This document shows positions 52,346-60,789 of a stretch of 64,000 nucleotides of DNA, piece after piece. Source of the stretch: Psychrobacillus sp. FSL H8-0483 (GTDB taxonomy: Bacteria > Bacillota > Bacilli > Bacillales_A > Planococcaceae). The translations under genes were made by a program, and so were the position numbers. The notes under the pieces were generated by a model, which did not search any database, was not told where the DNA came from, and was given only the letters and a program-made list of their open reading frames with translations. Numbering within the stretch: position 1 is the stretch's first letter; every line of letters starts with the position of its first letter. The DNA lies in the NCBI RefSeq assembly GCF_038637725.1, contig NZ_CP152052.1, forward strand, positions 665,501 through 729,500, written 5' to 3'.

Positions 52346-53092
52346 ATGCTTTTGTCCATTATTCATGGTTTTTACAAAACAAAAACGAATATGAGTGAGC
52401 TTGCTAAAAAGGCGAAAGCAGGCAATGAGGAGGTTCTTAATGACCTCCTTTTTGCCAATACTCCGTTTATGAAAAAAACAGCGTCTTTTGTTTGTAAACG
52501 ACCGATTGATGAACACGATGAAGAATTTAGTGTGGCAATGAATGGATTTCATGAAGCAGTGATGGCTTTCGATGCAAGCGAAAACGCTTCTCTTCAAACA
52601 TTCGCTCACTTAATAATAAAAAGAAGATTAGTAGATTACATTCGAAAAGAATCCGTAAGAAATGAAAAAGTTATGTTACTTCACTTGGAGAATGAAGACT
52701 CCTCACAAACGCAACATTATTTATTCGATGAAAAATCGATTCATACATACACAGAAGAACAACAATCTGCAGCAAGAAGAGAAGAACTTTCAGTTTACAA
52801 CAACTCACTAAAGGAATTTAACTTGTCCTTTGAAGAACTAACACGCACAGCTCCGAAGCATGTAGATGCACGAAAAACTGCATTTCAAATAGCTCAAATT
52901 ATTGCAGAATCGGAAGAACTCTATAACTACTTAATGATAAATAAAAGATTACCTTTGAAAGAAATCGAAGCATTGGTTGAGGTATCACGAAAGACATTGG
53001 AGCGGCATCGGAAATATATGATTGCTATTGTACTACTGTTAAACAGTGACTTCGTTTATATAAAAGACTATGTTAAAGGAGAAATCATATGA
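52346..53092 (+). CDS. sigI: RNA polymerase sigma factor SigI
   Basis: This 248-aa sigma70-like factor of the SigI family has the region-2 helix ENASLQTFAHLIIKRRLVDYIRKE and a SigI-type C-terminal DNA-binding region (LPLKEIEALVEVSRKTLERHRKYMIAIVLLL). In B. subtilis it answers heat and cell-wall stress. The stop overlaps the rsgI start (ATGA), the classic sigma/anti-sigma pairing. ATG 52346 follows a GGAGGG site. Confidence 0.92.
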   Translation: MLLSIIHGFYKTKTNMSELAKKAKAGNEEVLNDLLFANTPFMKKTASFVCKRPIDEHDEEFSVAMNGFHEAVMAFDASENASLQTFAHLIIKRRLVDYIRKESVRNEKVMLLHLENEDSSQTQHYLFDEKSIHTYTEEQQSAARREELSVYNNSLKEFNLSFEELTRTAPKHVDARKTAFQIAQIIAESEELYNYLMINKRLPLKEIEALVEVSRKTLERHRKYMIAIVLLLNSDFVYIKDYVKGEII

Positions 53093-54060
53093 TGCACGCG
53101 TACAGAGGCATTGTTTGCGAAAAGAATACGAACGATATGATTTTTCTGACGAGCGAAGGAGAATTTGTTCATGGCATTCCGCTAGTCACTGATCCAGAAG
53201 TGGGCGAAGAAGTGGAGTTCCATTTAGTAACAACTACCAACCTTCGACGAAAACGAATGAAACCCTTTTTCATTGGGCCAGCTCTAATCGCAGCAGTGCT
53301 ACTGGTATTTTTAGTAGCATCATTGATTCCTCAAACGAACAGTGCATACGCATACGTACAAGTAGAAGGTGACCAGGCAATCGAATTTGGCGTGGATGGA
53401 GAAGGTAATGTCGTGTCGCTACGATCACTAGATGAAGCACCAAATTTAGAGCTTCAAGATTGGGAAGGACTTCCTATTGGCATCGTATTAGCAAAAGTAG
53501 TGAAACAAATAGCACCAAAAAATGATGAACTTGCAGTAACAACAGTGTATGAGAAGCAAGGTCAGGCGGAATTAAAAAAACGGATAGACCAAGCTGTGAA
53601 TAAAATCAGCAATGACCATGCGGAGAAAAATTGGAGTATACAAGAAAGCACTGTGCAAGAAAGAAAAGAAGCAAACAAAAACAACAAATCCATAAAAAAA
53701 TTCAAGCAAGAAGAACAGCAACCACCAGTTGTAGAGCAAAAAATTGAAAATCCCAAAAATCAGCAAGAAAAACAAAAAATACCTGACCAATCAAACGAAA
53801 TAGAAAAAGAAATGAACACACCTAATCCGAATAATAATAAAGAAAAATCAACTCCAGCTAATAAACAAATTAATAACCATAAAGAAAAACAACAAGAAAA
53901 TAAGGATCAAAATATATCACCAGCTTCCCAACAGAAATCCGAAAACCATAACAACGTCAATAGCAATAACAAAGGTAATAACAAAAATAATGACAACGGC
54001 GGCAACAAAAACGAGCACAGCAACAAAGATAACAATAACGGTAATAACCCAAACAAATAA
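53089..54060 (+). CDS. rsgI: Anti-sigmaI factor RsgI
   Basis: This 323-aa protein has an N-terminal cytoplasmic RsgI domain (about residues 1-55; RGIVCEKNTNDMIFLTSEGEF) that binds SigI, one membrane helix (about 62-82), and an outside middle domain (NSAYAYVQVEGDQAIEFGV onward). The C-terminal 120 residues are very rich in Asn, Lys and Gln (NNNKEKS, NKGNNKNNDN), likely an extended, cell-wall-facing tail. In clostridial RsgI proteins the C-terminus senses polysaccharide; nothing of that sort is seen here. Confidence 0.92.
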   Translation: MMHAYRGIVCEKNTNDMIFLTSEGEFVHGIPLVTDPEVGEEVEFHLVTTTNLRRKRMKPFFIGPALIAAVLLVFLVASLIPQTNSAYAYVQVEGDQAIEFGVDGEGNVVSLRSLDEAPNLELQDWEGLPIGIVLAKVVKQIAPKNDELAVTTVYEKQGQAELKKRIDQAVNKISNDHAEKNWSIQESTVQERKEANKNNKSIKKFKQEEQQPPVVEQKIENPKNQQEKQKIPDQSNEIEKEMNTPNPNNNKEKSTPANKQINNHKEKQQENKDQNISPASQQKSENHNNVNSNNKGNNKNNDNGGNKNEHSNKDNNNGNNPNK

Positions 54061-54070
54061 TAGGACTATC

Positions 54071-54100
54071 AAAAGAGTGATATCAAATCGCTCTTTTTTT
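54071..54100 (+). terminator. Intrinsic terminator after rsgI
   Basis: AAAGAGTGAT pairs with ATCGCTCTTT (one G-T pair), followed by a T-tract. Confidence 0.85.
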
Positions 54101-54114
54101 ATGGGGAAATATGG

Positions 54115-54219
54115 ATGGAAGACAAATCGACCGTTCAACTTTACAAACCAAGCCGCTAACGCGACAAATCCACCTCCGAACACGACAAATCCACCTCCGA
54201 ACAGATAAACCACAGACTA
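54115..54219 (+). repeat. Five-unit 21-bp array between rsgI and argC
   Basis: Units start at 54115, 54136, 54157, 54178 and 54199, exactly 21 apart. GACAAA (or ACAAA/ATAAA) sits at the same offset in each, and three successive units end CC or CCTCC. The consensus is RAACRCGACAAATCCACCTCC-like. It belongs to the same family as the arrays beside the two NERD genes, but no NERD gene is here. Confidence 0.7.
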
Positions 54220-54220
54220 A

Positions 54221-54267
54221 ATTACAGGAGTATTACTGGTGCCTGGCACCCGTAACAAACCTGCAAT
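54221..54267. repeat. REP-like palindrome, copy D
   Basis: ATTACAGGAGTATTACTGGTGCC against GGCACCCGTAACAAACCTGCAAT, the most degenerate of the four copies; it sits directly after the 21-bp units. Confidence 0.65.
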
Positions 54268-54307
54268 ACATATATATAAGAAATCTAAAAAATATATAAA
54301 AATACAT

Positions 54308-54336
54308 TTGACTTTATATTTATGCAGTATTATACT
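54308..54336 (+). promoter_or_regulatory. sigmaA promoter of the arg operon
   Basis: TTGACT (54308-54313), 17-base spacer, TATACT (54331-54336). The AT-rich spacer includes TATGCAGTATTATA, which might be part of an ArgR/AhrC operator, but no full ARG box is clear. Confidence 0.65.
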
Positions 54337-54366
54337 AGATTCTATCTTAGTGAAGAGGTGATAGAT

Positions 54367-55401
54367 ATGAAAGCTGGTATTATAGGAGCAACAGGATATG
54401 GCGGTCTTGAATTAATAAGACTACTACATAATCATCCTGAAATCGAAAGGCTTGACCTGTTTACATCTTCTGATGAAGGGAGTGTCTTTTCGAATAAATA
54501 TACACATCTTTTGCATATCCATGATGAGCCTCTTCTTAAAATCGAGCATGATAGACTGACAGATTACGATGTGCTTTTCACTAGTACGCCCTCAGGGGTT
54601 TCTACTGAACTTCTACCACCTCTAATTGGAAAAGGTCCAAAACTTATTGATTTATCTGGTGACTTTCGTTTAAAAGATGCAGTTGAATACGAGCAGTGGT
54701 ACAAAAAAATGCCGGCTCCAGCGGAAGCAATCGAAAAATCTGTATACGGTCTCACAGAATGGAATGAAAACGCAATCGCGCAAGCACCCTTAATCGCAAA
54801 CCCAGGATGCTATCCAACGGCGGTTCTGCTTTCGTTGTTACCACTCATCAAAGAAAACCTGATCGACGCAACACAACTCGTAATCGATGCAAAAAGTGGC
54901 ATTTCAGGTGCAGGAAACAAGCCAAACCAAATGACACATTACAGCGAGACGAATGAAAACATAGCCATTTACAAACTACATCAACATCAACATATACCGG
55001 AAATCGAGCAAGCAATTCAAACCTTTGCGAATCAAACATCACCAATAACATTCACGACACATCTCGTACCGATGACGAGAGGCATCCTAGCAACTAGCTA
55101 TGCCCCCGTCATCGAAGGCGTAACTGAAAAACAGCTCACTAATGTACTACAGGAAGCTTACGCAAATCACCCGTTCGTTCGAATCATTAAAGAAACAAAT
55201 AAATTCGGAACAAACCAGGTCTACGGTTCCAATTTCTGTGATGTCCATGTCAAAGTTGATCCGCGAACAAACCGCGCGACTATTGTATCCGTTATTGACA
55301 ATCTAGTAAAAGGTGCTGCCGGGCAGGCAATCCAAAACATGAACGTCCAGTTCAACCTAGATCAAACGACTGGTCTGACGCACGTCCCACTATTCATTTA
55401 A
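54367..55401 (+). CDS. argC: N-acetyl-gamma-glutamyl-phosphate reductase
   Basis: This 344-aa NADPH enzyme is the third step of arginine synthesis. The N-terminal Rossmann motif IIGATGYGGLELIRL and the catalytic C148 in ANPGCYPTA are intact. ATG 54367 follows GAAGAGGTGAT; the earlier in-frame ATG at 54322 falls inside the promoter region. Confidence 0.96.
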   Translation: MKAGIIGATGYGGLELIRLLHNHPEIERLDLFTSSDEGSVFSNKYTHLLHIHDEPLLKIEHDRLTDYDVLFTSTPSGVSTELLPPLIGKGPKLIDLSGDFRLKDAVEYEQWYKKMPAPAEAIEKSVYGLTEWNENAIAQAPLIANPGCYPTAVLLSLLPLIKENLIDATQLVIDAKSGISGAGNKPNQMTHYSETNENIAIYKLHQHQHIPEIEQAIQTFANQTSPITFTTHLVPMTRGILATSYAPVIEGVTEKQLTNVLQEAYANHPFVRIIKETNKFGTNQVYGSNFCDVHVKVDPRTNRATIVSVIDNLVKGAAGQAIQNMNVQFNLDQTTGLTHVPLFI

Positions 55402-55419
55402 AACAAGGAGGAAACCAAT

Positions 55420-56646
55420 TTGACAACCGCAACTACTACGATGAAGCGAATCGCCTATAAGAACATCGCTTCGCCAAAAGGTTTCAAAGCGACCGGCATC
55501 CATTGCGGCGTAAAGCACAAGAAAAAAGATCTAGCATTACTTATAAGTGAAGTGCCCGCAAGTGTCGCAGGCGTTTTCTCCACAAATGCTATCCAGGGGG
55601 CTCCCCTTGTTGTCACAAAGGAGGTCGTCTACACAACAAAAAAAATGCAGGCAATCATCATCAATTCTGGCATCGCCAATTCGTGCACAGGCAAGCAAGG
55701 CATAATAGACGCCTATACGATGCAAGAAAAAACAGCACAACACCTTGGCATCTCACCAGCTCTAGTCGGTGTGGCATCCACGGGAGTAATTGGCGAAGCG
55801 ATGAAAATGGAGCCGGTCCTATCAGGAATCCAAAAACTCCACCCAATCGACGAGCTGGAAGGAGCAATCCAATTCTCCCAAGCAATAATGACGACAGATA
55901 CGGTGACGAAAGATACGGCTTACAAAACAATTATCGACGGCAAAGAAATCATGATCGCTGGAACTGCAAAGGGCTCTGGCATGATCGAACCAAATATGGC
56001 GACGATGCTCGCGTTTATTACAACCGACGCGAACATTGAATCCGACCATCTCCAAGCTGCGCTCAAATCGATCACGGACGTAACGTTCAACGCTATCACA
56101 GTAGACGGTGACACATCCACAAACGATATGGTCATTGTTATGGCAAATGGCTTAGCGGAAAATAAAACACTCACGCCAGCTCACCCAGACTGGGATGCCT
56201 TCGTAGAAACCTTACATGTTGTGTCACAGGATCTAGCCAAAATGATTGCGAAGGACGGAGAGGGCGCAACGAAACTTATTGAAGTCGAAGTGCAAGGAGC
56301 AATTACAGATGCGGAAGCGCGTATGATTGCTAAAACCGTTGTCGGCTCACCACTTGTCAAAACTGCCGTCTTCGGAAGCGACGCAAACTGGGGAAGAATT
56401 ATTGCGGCTGTCGGCTATAGCGGGGCAACGCTCGATCCAAATGACATCAAAATTCTAATCGGCACAACACCAGTCGTAGAAAACGGAGAGCCAGTCTACT
56501 TTTCAGATGAGCAACTCCATCTTTATTTAAAACAAGCAGAAGTGAAATTCGTCATCGAATTAAACCAAGGCAACGGCCAAGGAACTGCATGGGGGTGCGA
56601 TTTGACATATGACTACGTCCAAATCAATGCAACATACCGCTCCTAA
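55420..56646 (+). CDS. argJ: Glutamate N-acetyltransferase / amino-acid acetyltransferase
   Basis: This 408-aa ArgJ self-cleaves at the nucleophile T195 in EPNMATMLAFI to give alpha and beta chains. It recycles the acetyl group from N-acetylornithine to glutamate, and the bifunctional form also uses acetyl-CoA; no separate argA is present in this operon. TTG start after AAGGAGG. It overlaps argB. Confidence 0.95.
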   Translation: MTTATTTMKRIAYKNIASPKGFKATGIHCGVKHKKKDLALLISEVPASVAGVFSTNAIQGAPLVVTKEVVYTTKKMQAIIINSGIANSCTGKQGIIDAYTMQEKTAQHLGISPALVGVASTGVIGEAMKMEPVLSGIQKLHPIDELEGAIQFSQAIMTTDTVTKDTAYKTIIDGKEIMIAGTAKGSGMIEPNMATMLAFITTDANIESDHLQAALKSITDVTFNAITVDGDTSTNDMVIVMANGLAENKTLTPAHPDWDAFVETLHVVSQDLAKMIAKDGEGATKLIEVEVQGAITDAEARMIAKTVVGSPLVKTAVFGSDANWGRIIAAVGYSGATLDPNDIKILIGTTPVVENGEPVYFSDEQLHLYLKQAEVKFVIELNQGNGQGTAWGCDLTYDYVQINATYRS

Positions 56647-57388
56647 ACGCATCGTCATCAAGCTAGGTGGAAGCATGCTGGAGGGGCTGAATGAAAACTT
56701 TTTCGCCAATTTCAAGGAACTGCAAGCTGCTGGTAATGAACTGATCATCGTCCACGGGGGAGGCCCTGCCATCAATAAGGCACTCGAAAAAAATGGCGTC
56801 ACCTCTACAACGATTAACGGCTTCCGCGTCACTTCCGCAGAAGCAATCAGCATCGTCCAGTCGACACTTGTCGGCCAGGTCAATCCTGCACTCGTGCACC
56901 AGCTCAATAAAAACGGTATTGCAGCAATCGGATTAAGCGGCTACGACGGCAATTTACTAGCATGTACGATTTTAGATCAAGCATTATACGGCTTCGTCGG
57001 CGAAATAAAACAAGTAAACAGCGCACTACTCGAAACGCTGCTCGCAAACGGCATCACACCAGTCATTTCGAGCATCAGCTGTACAAACGACGGAACACCA
57101 CTCAACATCAATGCCGATACCGTAGCGAGTAAAATCGCACTGGCAATCAAAGCAGAAAGTCTGAAACTCGTAACCGATACACCAGGAATAAAAATTGAAG
57201 GGCAAGTGCAACAGGTTGCAACCTCTTCAGACATTACCTACTGGATCTCATCGGGTGACATCTACGGTGGCATGATCCCTAAAGTGACGGCCGCACTAGA
57301 TTGCCTGGCAGCAGGAATTCCTTCCGTTCAAATTGTCGATGAACAGCTAAAAGGCACAACCATACTGCATCAGGAGGTTTTCGCATGA
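56609..57388 (+). CDS. argB: Acetylglutamate kinase
   Basis: This 259-aa amino-acid kinase phosphorylates N-acetylglutamate. KLGGSMLEGL and IIVHGGGPAINK form the phosphate and substrate loops. Start uncertain: ATG 56609 or ATG 56627, both inside the argJ 3' end, and neither with a strong ribosome site. The short form would start just before the core fold. Confidence 0.94.
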   Translation: MTTSKSMQHTAPKRIVIKLGGSMLEGLNENFFANFKELQAAGNELIIVHGGGPAINKALEKNGVTSTTINGFRVTSAEAISIVQSTLVGQVNPALVHQLNKNGIAAIGLSGYDGNLLACTILDQALYGFVGEIKQVNSALLETLLANGITPVISSISCTNDGTPLNINADTVASKIALAIKAESLKLVTDTPGIKIEGQVQQVATSSDITYWISSGDIYGGMIPKVTAALDCLAAGIPSVQIVDEQLKGTTILHQEVFA

Positions 57389-58509
57389 GTGCTTTATTTC
57401 CAAATTACACGCGTCGCCCTATCCAGCTCATAAAAGGAAAAGGGACGATCGTAACCGATAGTAATGAGAAAGAATATCTGGATTTCACGAGTGGTATAGC
57501 TGTACTTAGTCTCGGGCATACTCATTCTGCAATCGTAGAAACAATTAACCAGCAAAGTGAGAAGCTATGGCATACATCGAATTTATTCGAAAGTCCAGGC
57601 CAGGAGCAGCTTGCTGAATCACTTGTGAAAGATACTCATTTTGCGCACGCTTTTTTCTGTAACAGTGGAGCAGAAGCAAATGAAGCGGCGATCAAGCTCG
57701 CGCGCAAACACACAGGCAAGCATGTCATCATCACATTCGAGCAGTCCTTTCATGGAAGGACATTTGGTGCGATGTCCGCAACAGGTCAAGAGAAAGTTCG
57801 AAAAGGCTTCGGACCATTGCTTGAAACGTTTCGAACGGTTTCATTTAATGACGTGGAGCAACTAGAAGCAGCGATCGATGAAGAAGTTGGCGCAATCATG
57901 CTCGAGGTCATCCAAGGAGAAGGCGGTGTCAACCAAGTAACGCCAGCATTTGCACAAGCAATCGAAGACATTTGCCGGTCAAAAGGAATTCTGCTTATCG
58001 TCGACGAAGTACAAACAGGCATAGGCCGTACAGGAACTCGCTACGCTTACGAGCAAACCGTCCTCCAACCTGACATAATGACGTTAGCGAAGGGACTCGG
58101 TGGCGGTTTCCCTATCGGAGCAATGCTCGGCACTAGCGCACTGCGCGACACATTTGGCCCAGGTTCCCACGGCACAACATTCGGAGGGAATCCACTAGCA
58201 GTTGCTGTCGCACAAACCGTATTAGGCCATGTGTTTGCTACCGAATTTTTGGAAGCAGTCCAAGAAAAATCAAATTACTTTATAGACAAATTAAAAACAG
58301 AACTACCAGCATATCCAATTGTTGGCTCGGGACTACTACTCGGCATCGTCTGCCCAGTGGAAGTCGCACCCTATATAGTGCAAGCCGAACAAGCAGGTCT
58401 CTTACTAGTTGCAGCAGGACCAAACGTCATCCGACTCCTGCCACCACTAACCGTCACAGCCGAAGAAATCGACCAAGCCATCGACATTTTATCAACCATA
58501 TTACTATAG
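57385..58509 (+). CDS. argD: Acetylornithine aminotransferase
   Basis: This 374-aa class III PLP aminotransferase makes N-acetylornithine. LIVDEVQTGIGRTGT and the PLP lysine in TLAKGLGGGFPIGAML are typical. It overlaps argB by 4 bases (ATGA). argF and carAB do not follow, so the later arginine steps are encoded elsewhere. Confidence 0.95.
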   Translation: MSALFPNYTRRPIQLIKGKGTIVTDSNEKEYLDFTSGIAVLSLGHTHSAIVETINQQSEKLWHTSNLFESPGQEQLAESLVKDTHFAHAFFCNSGAEANEAAIKLARKHTGKHVIITFEQSFHGRTFGAMSATGQEKVRKGFGPLLETFRTVSFNDVEQLEAAIDEEVGAIMLEVIQGEGGVNQVTPAFAQAIEDICRSKGILLIVDEVQTGIGRTGTRYAYEQTVLQPDIMTLAKGLGGGFPIGAMLGTSALRDTFGPGSHGTTFGGNPLAVAVAQTVLGHVFATEFLEAVQEKSNYFIDKLKTELPAYPIVGSGLLLGIVCPVEVAPYIVQAEQAGLLLVAAGPNVIRLLPPLTVTAEEIDQAIDILSTILL

Positions 58510-58547
58510 AAGAAACATACTTGAATTAAAGCGCTCAGAGAACCGCT

Positions 58548-58623
58548 ATTCACACCCAAGGACCTGCTAACTCAGCAGGTCCTTTATTCACACCCAAGGA
58601 CCTGCTAACTCAGCAGGTCCTTT
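58548..58623 (+). terminator. Tandemly duplicated terminator after argD
   Basis: A 38-bp unit (58548-58585 and 58586-58623) is repeated perfectly; each holds AAGGACCTGCT-AACTC-AGCAGGTCCTT followed by TATT. Two successive hairpins should give tight termination. The rest of 58510-58824 shows no gene. Confidence 0.85.
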
Positions 58624-58824
58624 ATTCATGCTACAAATATATGGCTATACGAGAGCTCCAGTGGCTCATCCAAAAGCCCCTAAAATGTTTCTCGTCGCCT
58701 CACTAAAAACCCTTCCCCCACCCATGCATAAATATGGTACACTTTAGGGAAAATACACTATTATTTTCCTTATATTAAAGCATTCAATAGGAAAGTCCAA
58801 TCACTTAGGAAATGGGGTAAACGC

Positions 58825-59280
58825 ATGCTAACCTGGAACAAAGAAATCATCATCGAAGCACCAATCGAAACAATTTGGAATCTCTTTGAACTAGATCAAA
58901 TCCAAAGAATCATGCCGAACATCGTAGAACACAAACCACTCGAACTAAAAGAAGGGGTTGTCGGATCAACCTATGAGCAAACCTATCAAGAGGGCAAAAG
59001 AACCGAAAAGTACATCGTGACGGATACCGAATACGAAAATACCGATCAAATGAAGCACAAAAAAATTGAATTTACATTAGCAAAAGCTTTTAAAATTCAA
59101 ACATCATTTACCCTCGTCAAACTAGATAACCAATCGACAAAATTTATTTATGCTGGACAAAATGAAGGACTAAACCTAATGGGCAAGACATTTATCAAAC
59201 TAGGTTCAAGCAAGAAAAATGATCGAGTAGTAGAGGACTTTGTAGAAGTAGTCCGCACGGAAGCATTAAAAGATTCATAA
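58825..59280 (+). CDS. SRPBCC (START/Bet v1-like) domain protein
   Basis: This 151-aa protein has the SRPBCC N-terminus (NKEIIIEAPIETIWNLFELDQIQRIMP) and following beta strands that build a hydrophobic-ligand cavity. It resembles polyketide-cyclase/CoxG-like proteins; ligand unknown. It is followed after 15 bases by a membrane protein gene, likely in the same operon. Confidence 0.78.
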   Translation: MLTWNKEIIIEAPIETIWNLFELDQIQRIMPNIVEHKPLELKEGVVGSTYEQTYQEGKRTEKYIVTDTEYENTDQMKHKKIEFTLAKAFKIQTSFTLVKLDNQSTKFIYAGQNEGLNLMGKTFIKLGSSKKNDRVVEDFVEVVRTEALKDS

Positions 59281-59295
59281 ATAAGGAGGATTTTC

Positions 59296-59676
59296 ATGTC
59301 AATTGACTGGAATAACATAAATTACGTAGCCATCATTATTGGTGGATTTCTGTACATGATCTATGGCACGATCTATTATTCAATTTTATTATCAAATAAA
59401 AAAGAGAACCAAACAAATGGACCGTTGAAATATATTTACTCAGTTATCATCGCATTCATCAGTTCCTTCCTAGTAGCCATTCTAATAAATTTAGCAGGAG
59501 CAGATACCCTACTTCAAGGTGCTCTATTCGGTTTCGTCATTGGAATAATTATTAAAATGGTCTACGTAAAAAATGCATTATTTGGACTAATTTCCAAAAA
59601 GTCAACACTTATCGCGATTTGCGATCACCTTATAATTTTCACTTTACTCGGCGCATTACACGGCTGGCTAGCATAG
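59296..59676 (+). CDS. DUF1761-like membrane protein
   Basis: This 126-aa protein has four predicted helices, with WNNINYVAIIIGGFLYMIYG at the start, fitting the DUF1761 pattern. Function unknown. AAGGAGG site. Probably co-transcribed with the SRPBCC gene. Confidence 0.65.
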   Translation: MSIDWNNINYVAIIIGGFLYMIYGTIYYSILLSNKKENQTNGPLKYIYSVIIAFISSFLVAILINLAGADTLLQGALFGFVIGIIIKMVYVKNALFGLISKKSTLIAICDHLIIFTLLGALHGWLA

Positions 59677-59681
59677 CAAAT

Positions 59682-59716
59682 AAAAATCCCTTTGAGCCAA
59701 TCAAAGGGCCATTTTT
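59682..59716 (+). terminator. Intrinsic terminator after the DUF1761-like gene
   Basis: AAAAAT...CTTTGA pairs with TCAAAG...ATTTTT around GCCAA. Confidence 0.75.
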
Positions 59717-59798
59717 ATCCAAAAAATTCCTTTAAATATAGTTTTTTATATAGATTCAATCATAGGGTTATGATAATCTACTTACGAGGTGATCATTA

Positions 59799-60752
59799 TT
59801 GATAGCTAAATCATTTGCAAAATCACTCCATGCAGATGCACTTACAGCACTATCTAAACGCCTGCGCAAATCGCATCCCAACTACGCATACATCCGTGAC
59901 GAGCTGATGCAAAAAATCGCTGGTGATCTTGGCGAAGAAGTAGTCATGAAAGAACTAGAAAATTTAAAATTACCCCACGAATTTTTTATTTTTCACAACC
60001 TCAGTCTATACTCTGAAAACAGTTTTCAAATGGACATCCTGTTAATTTCACCCTATTTTGCGGTAATACTAGAAGTAAAAAACATCTCAGGGGAAATAGA
60101 AATTCTCACTAATCCCAGCATACTCGTAAGAACAAAACCTAACGGAGAAAAAAACACTTATAAAAGCCCCATCCCCCAACTCGAAGAATACATCTACCAA
60201 CTATCCCAAATCTTTAAACGTCACAAAATTAACCTGCCCATTTATGGCGCCGTTACATTCGCCTTCGCAAGGTCCTATGTAAAGTCGGCTCCAACAGAGA
60301 CCGTTTTTCTATTAACCAATGAAGTGCGTAAGTTCATAAGGGGAATAAAAACAACAAAGCCACTCCTATCAGAGGATCAACTCGAAAAATTAAAAAACTG
60401 GATCTTAAATAATAATAAAGAATATAACTCTTTCCCGTTAAGTAAGCATTACTCCATAAACCCATTAGATATCATCACAGGAGTAGAATGTCCAACATGT
60501 ACATTTATCGGAATGAAAAAAGTGATCAGAAACTGGACCTGTCCTAAATGTAGAAACTTTAGCAAACTAGCACACGAGCAAACAATAAAAGACTACTTTC
60601 TAATATACAAAGAAACCATTAACAACCAAGAATGCCGCAGATTCTTTCATCTGCAAGACAAACACGATGCCACCCGAATACTAAAAAACGCTAACCTAAT
60701 AGTAACTGGTAAATCCAGAAAAACAGAATACACAATGAACCTACTAAAATGA
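59799..60752 (+). CDS. NERD-domain protein with C-terminal zinc ribbon (intact paralogue)
   Basis: This 317-aa protein has a NERD domain at about residues 30-150 (AGDLGEEVVMKEL, FQMDILLIS, AVILEVKN), carrying the Asp and Glu-x-Lys pattern of PD-(D/E)XK-like folds; a zinc ribbon with CPTC and CPKC (about 230-255); and a conserved C-terminal helix (KHDATRILKNANLI). It is strongly similar to the gene at 28.2-29.1 kb. TTG start after CGAGGTGAT, the same ribosome site as its paralogue. A terminator and a 21-bp-period array follow. Nuclease activity is not established for this family. Confidence 0.87.
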   Translation: MIAKSFAKSLHADALTALSKRLRKSHPNYAYIRDELMQKIAGDLGEEVVMKELENLKLPHEFFIFHNLSLYSENSFQMDILLISPYFAVILEVKNISGEIEILTNPSILVRTKPNGEKNTYKSPIPQLEEYIYQLSQIFKRHKINLPIYGAVTFAFARSYVKSAPTETVFLLTNEVRKFIRGIKTTKPLLSEDQLEKLKNWILNNNKEYNSFPLSKHYSINPLDIITGVECPTCTFIGMKKVIRNWTCPKCRNFSKLAHEQTIKDYFLIYKETINNQECRRFFHLQDKHDATRILKNANLIVTGKSRKTEYTMNLLK

Positions 60753-60754
60753 AT

Positions 60755-60787
60755 AAAAGCTCTTTGCCAAGGCAATGAGCTTTTTTT
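60755..60787 (+). terminator. Intrinsic terminator after the second NERD gene
   Basis: AAAGCTC-T-TTGCC-AA-GGCAA-T-GAGCTTT with one T-T mismatch, followed by seven T residues. Confidence 0.85.
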
Positions 60788-60789
60788 AT

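Noticed and set aside
54100-54366. T-box or clear ArgR operator controlling argC
   Set aside because: No T-box TGGN core or specifier hairpin, and only a loose AT-rich match to an ARG box.
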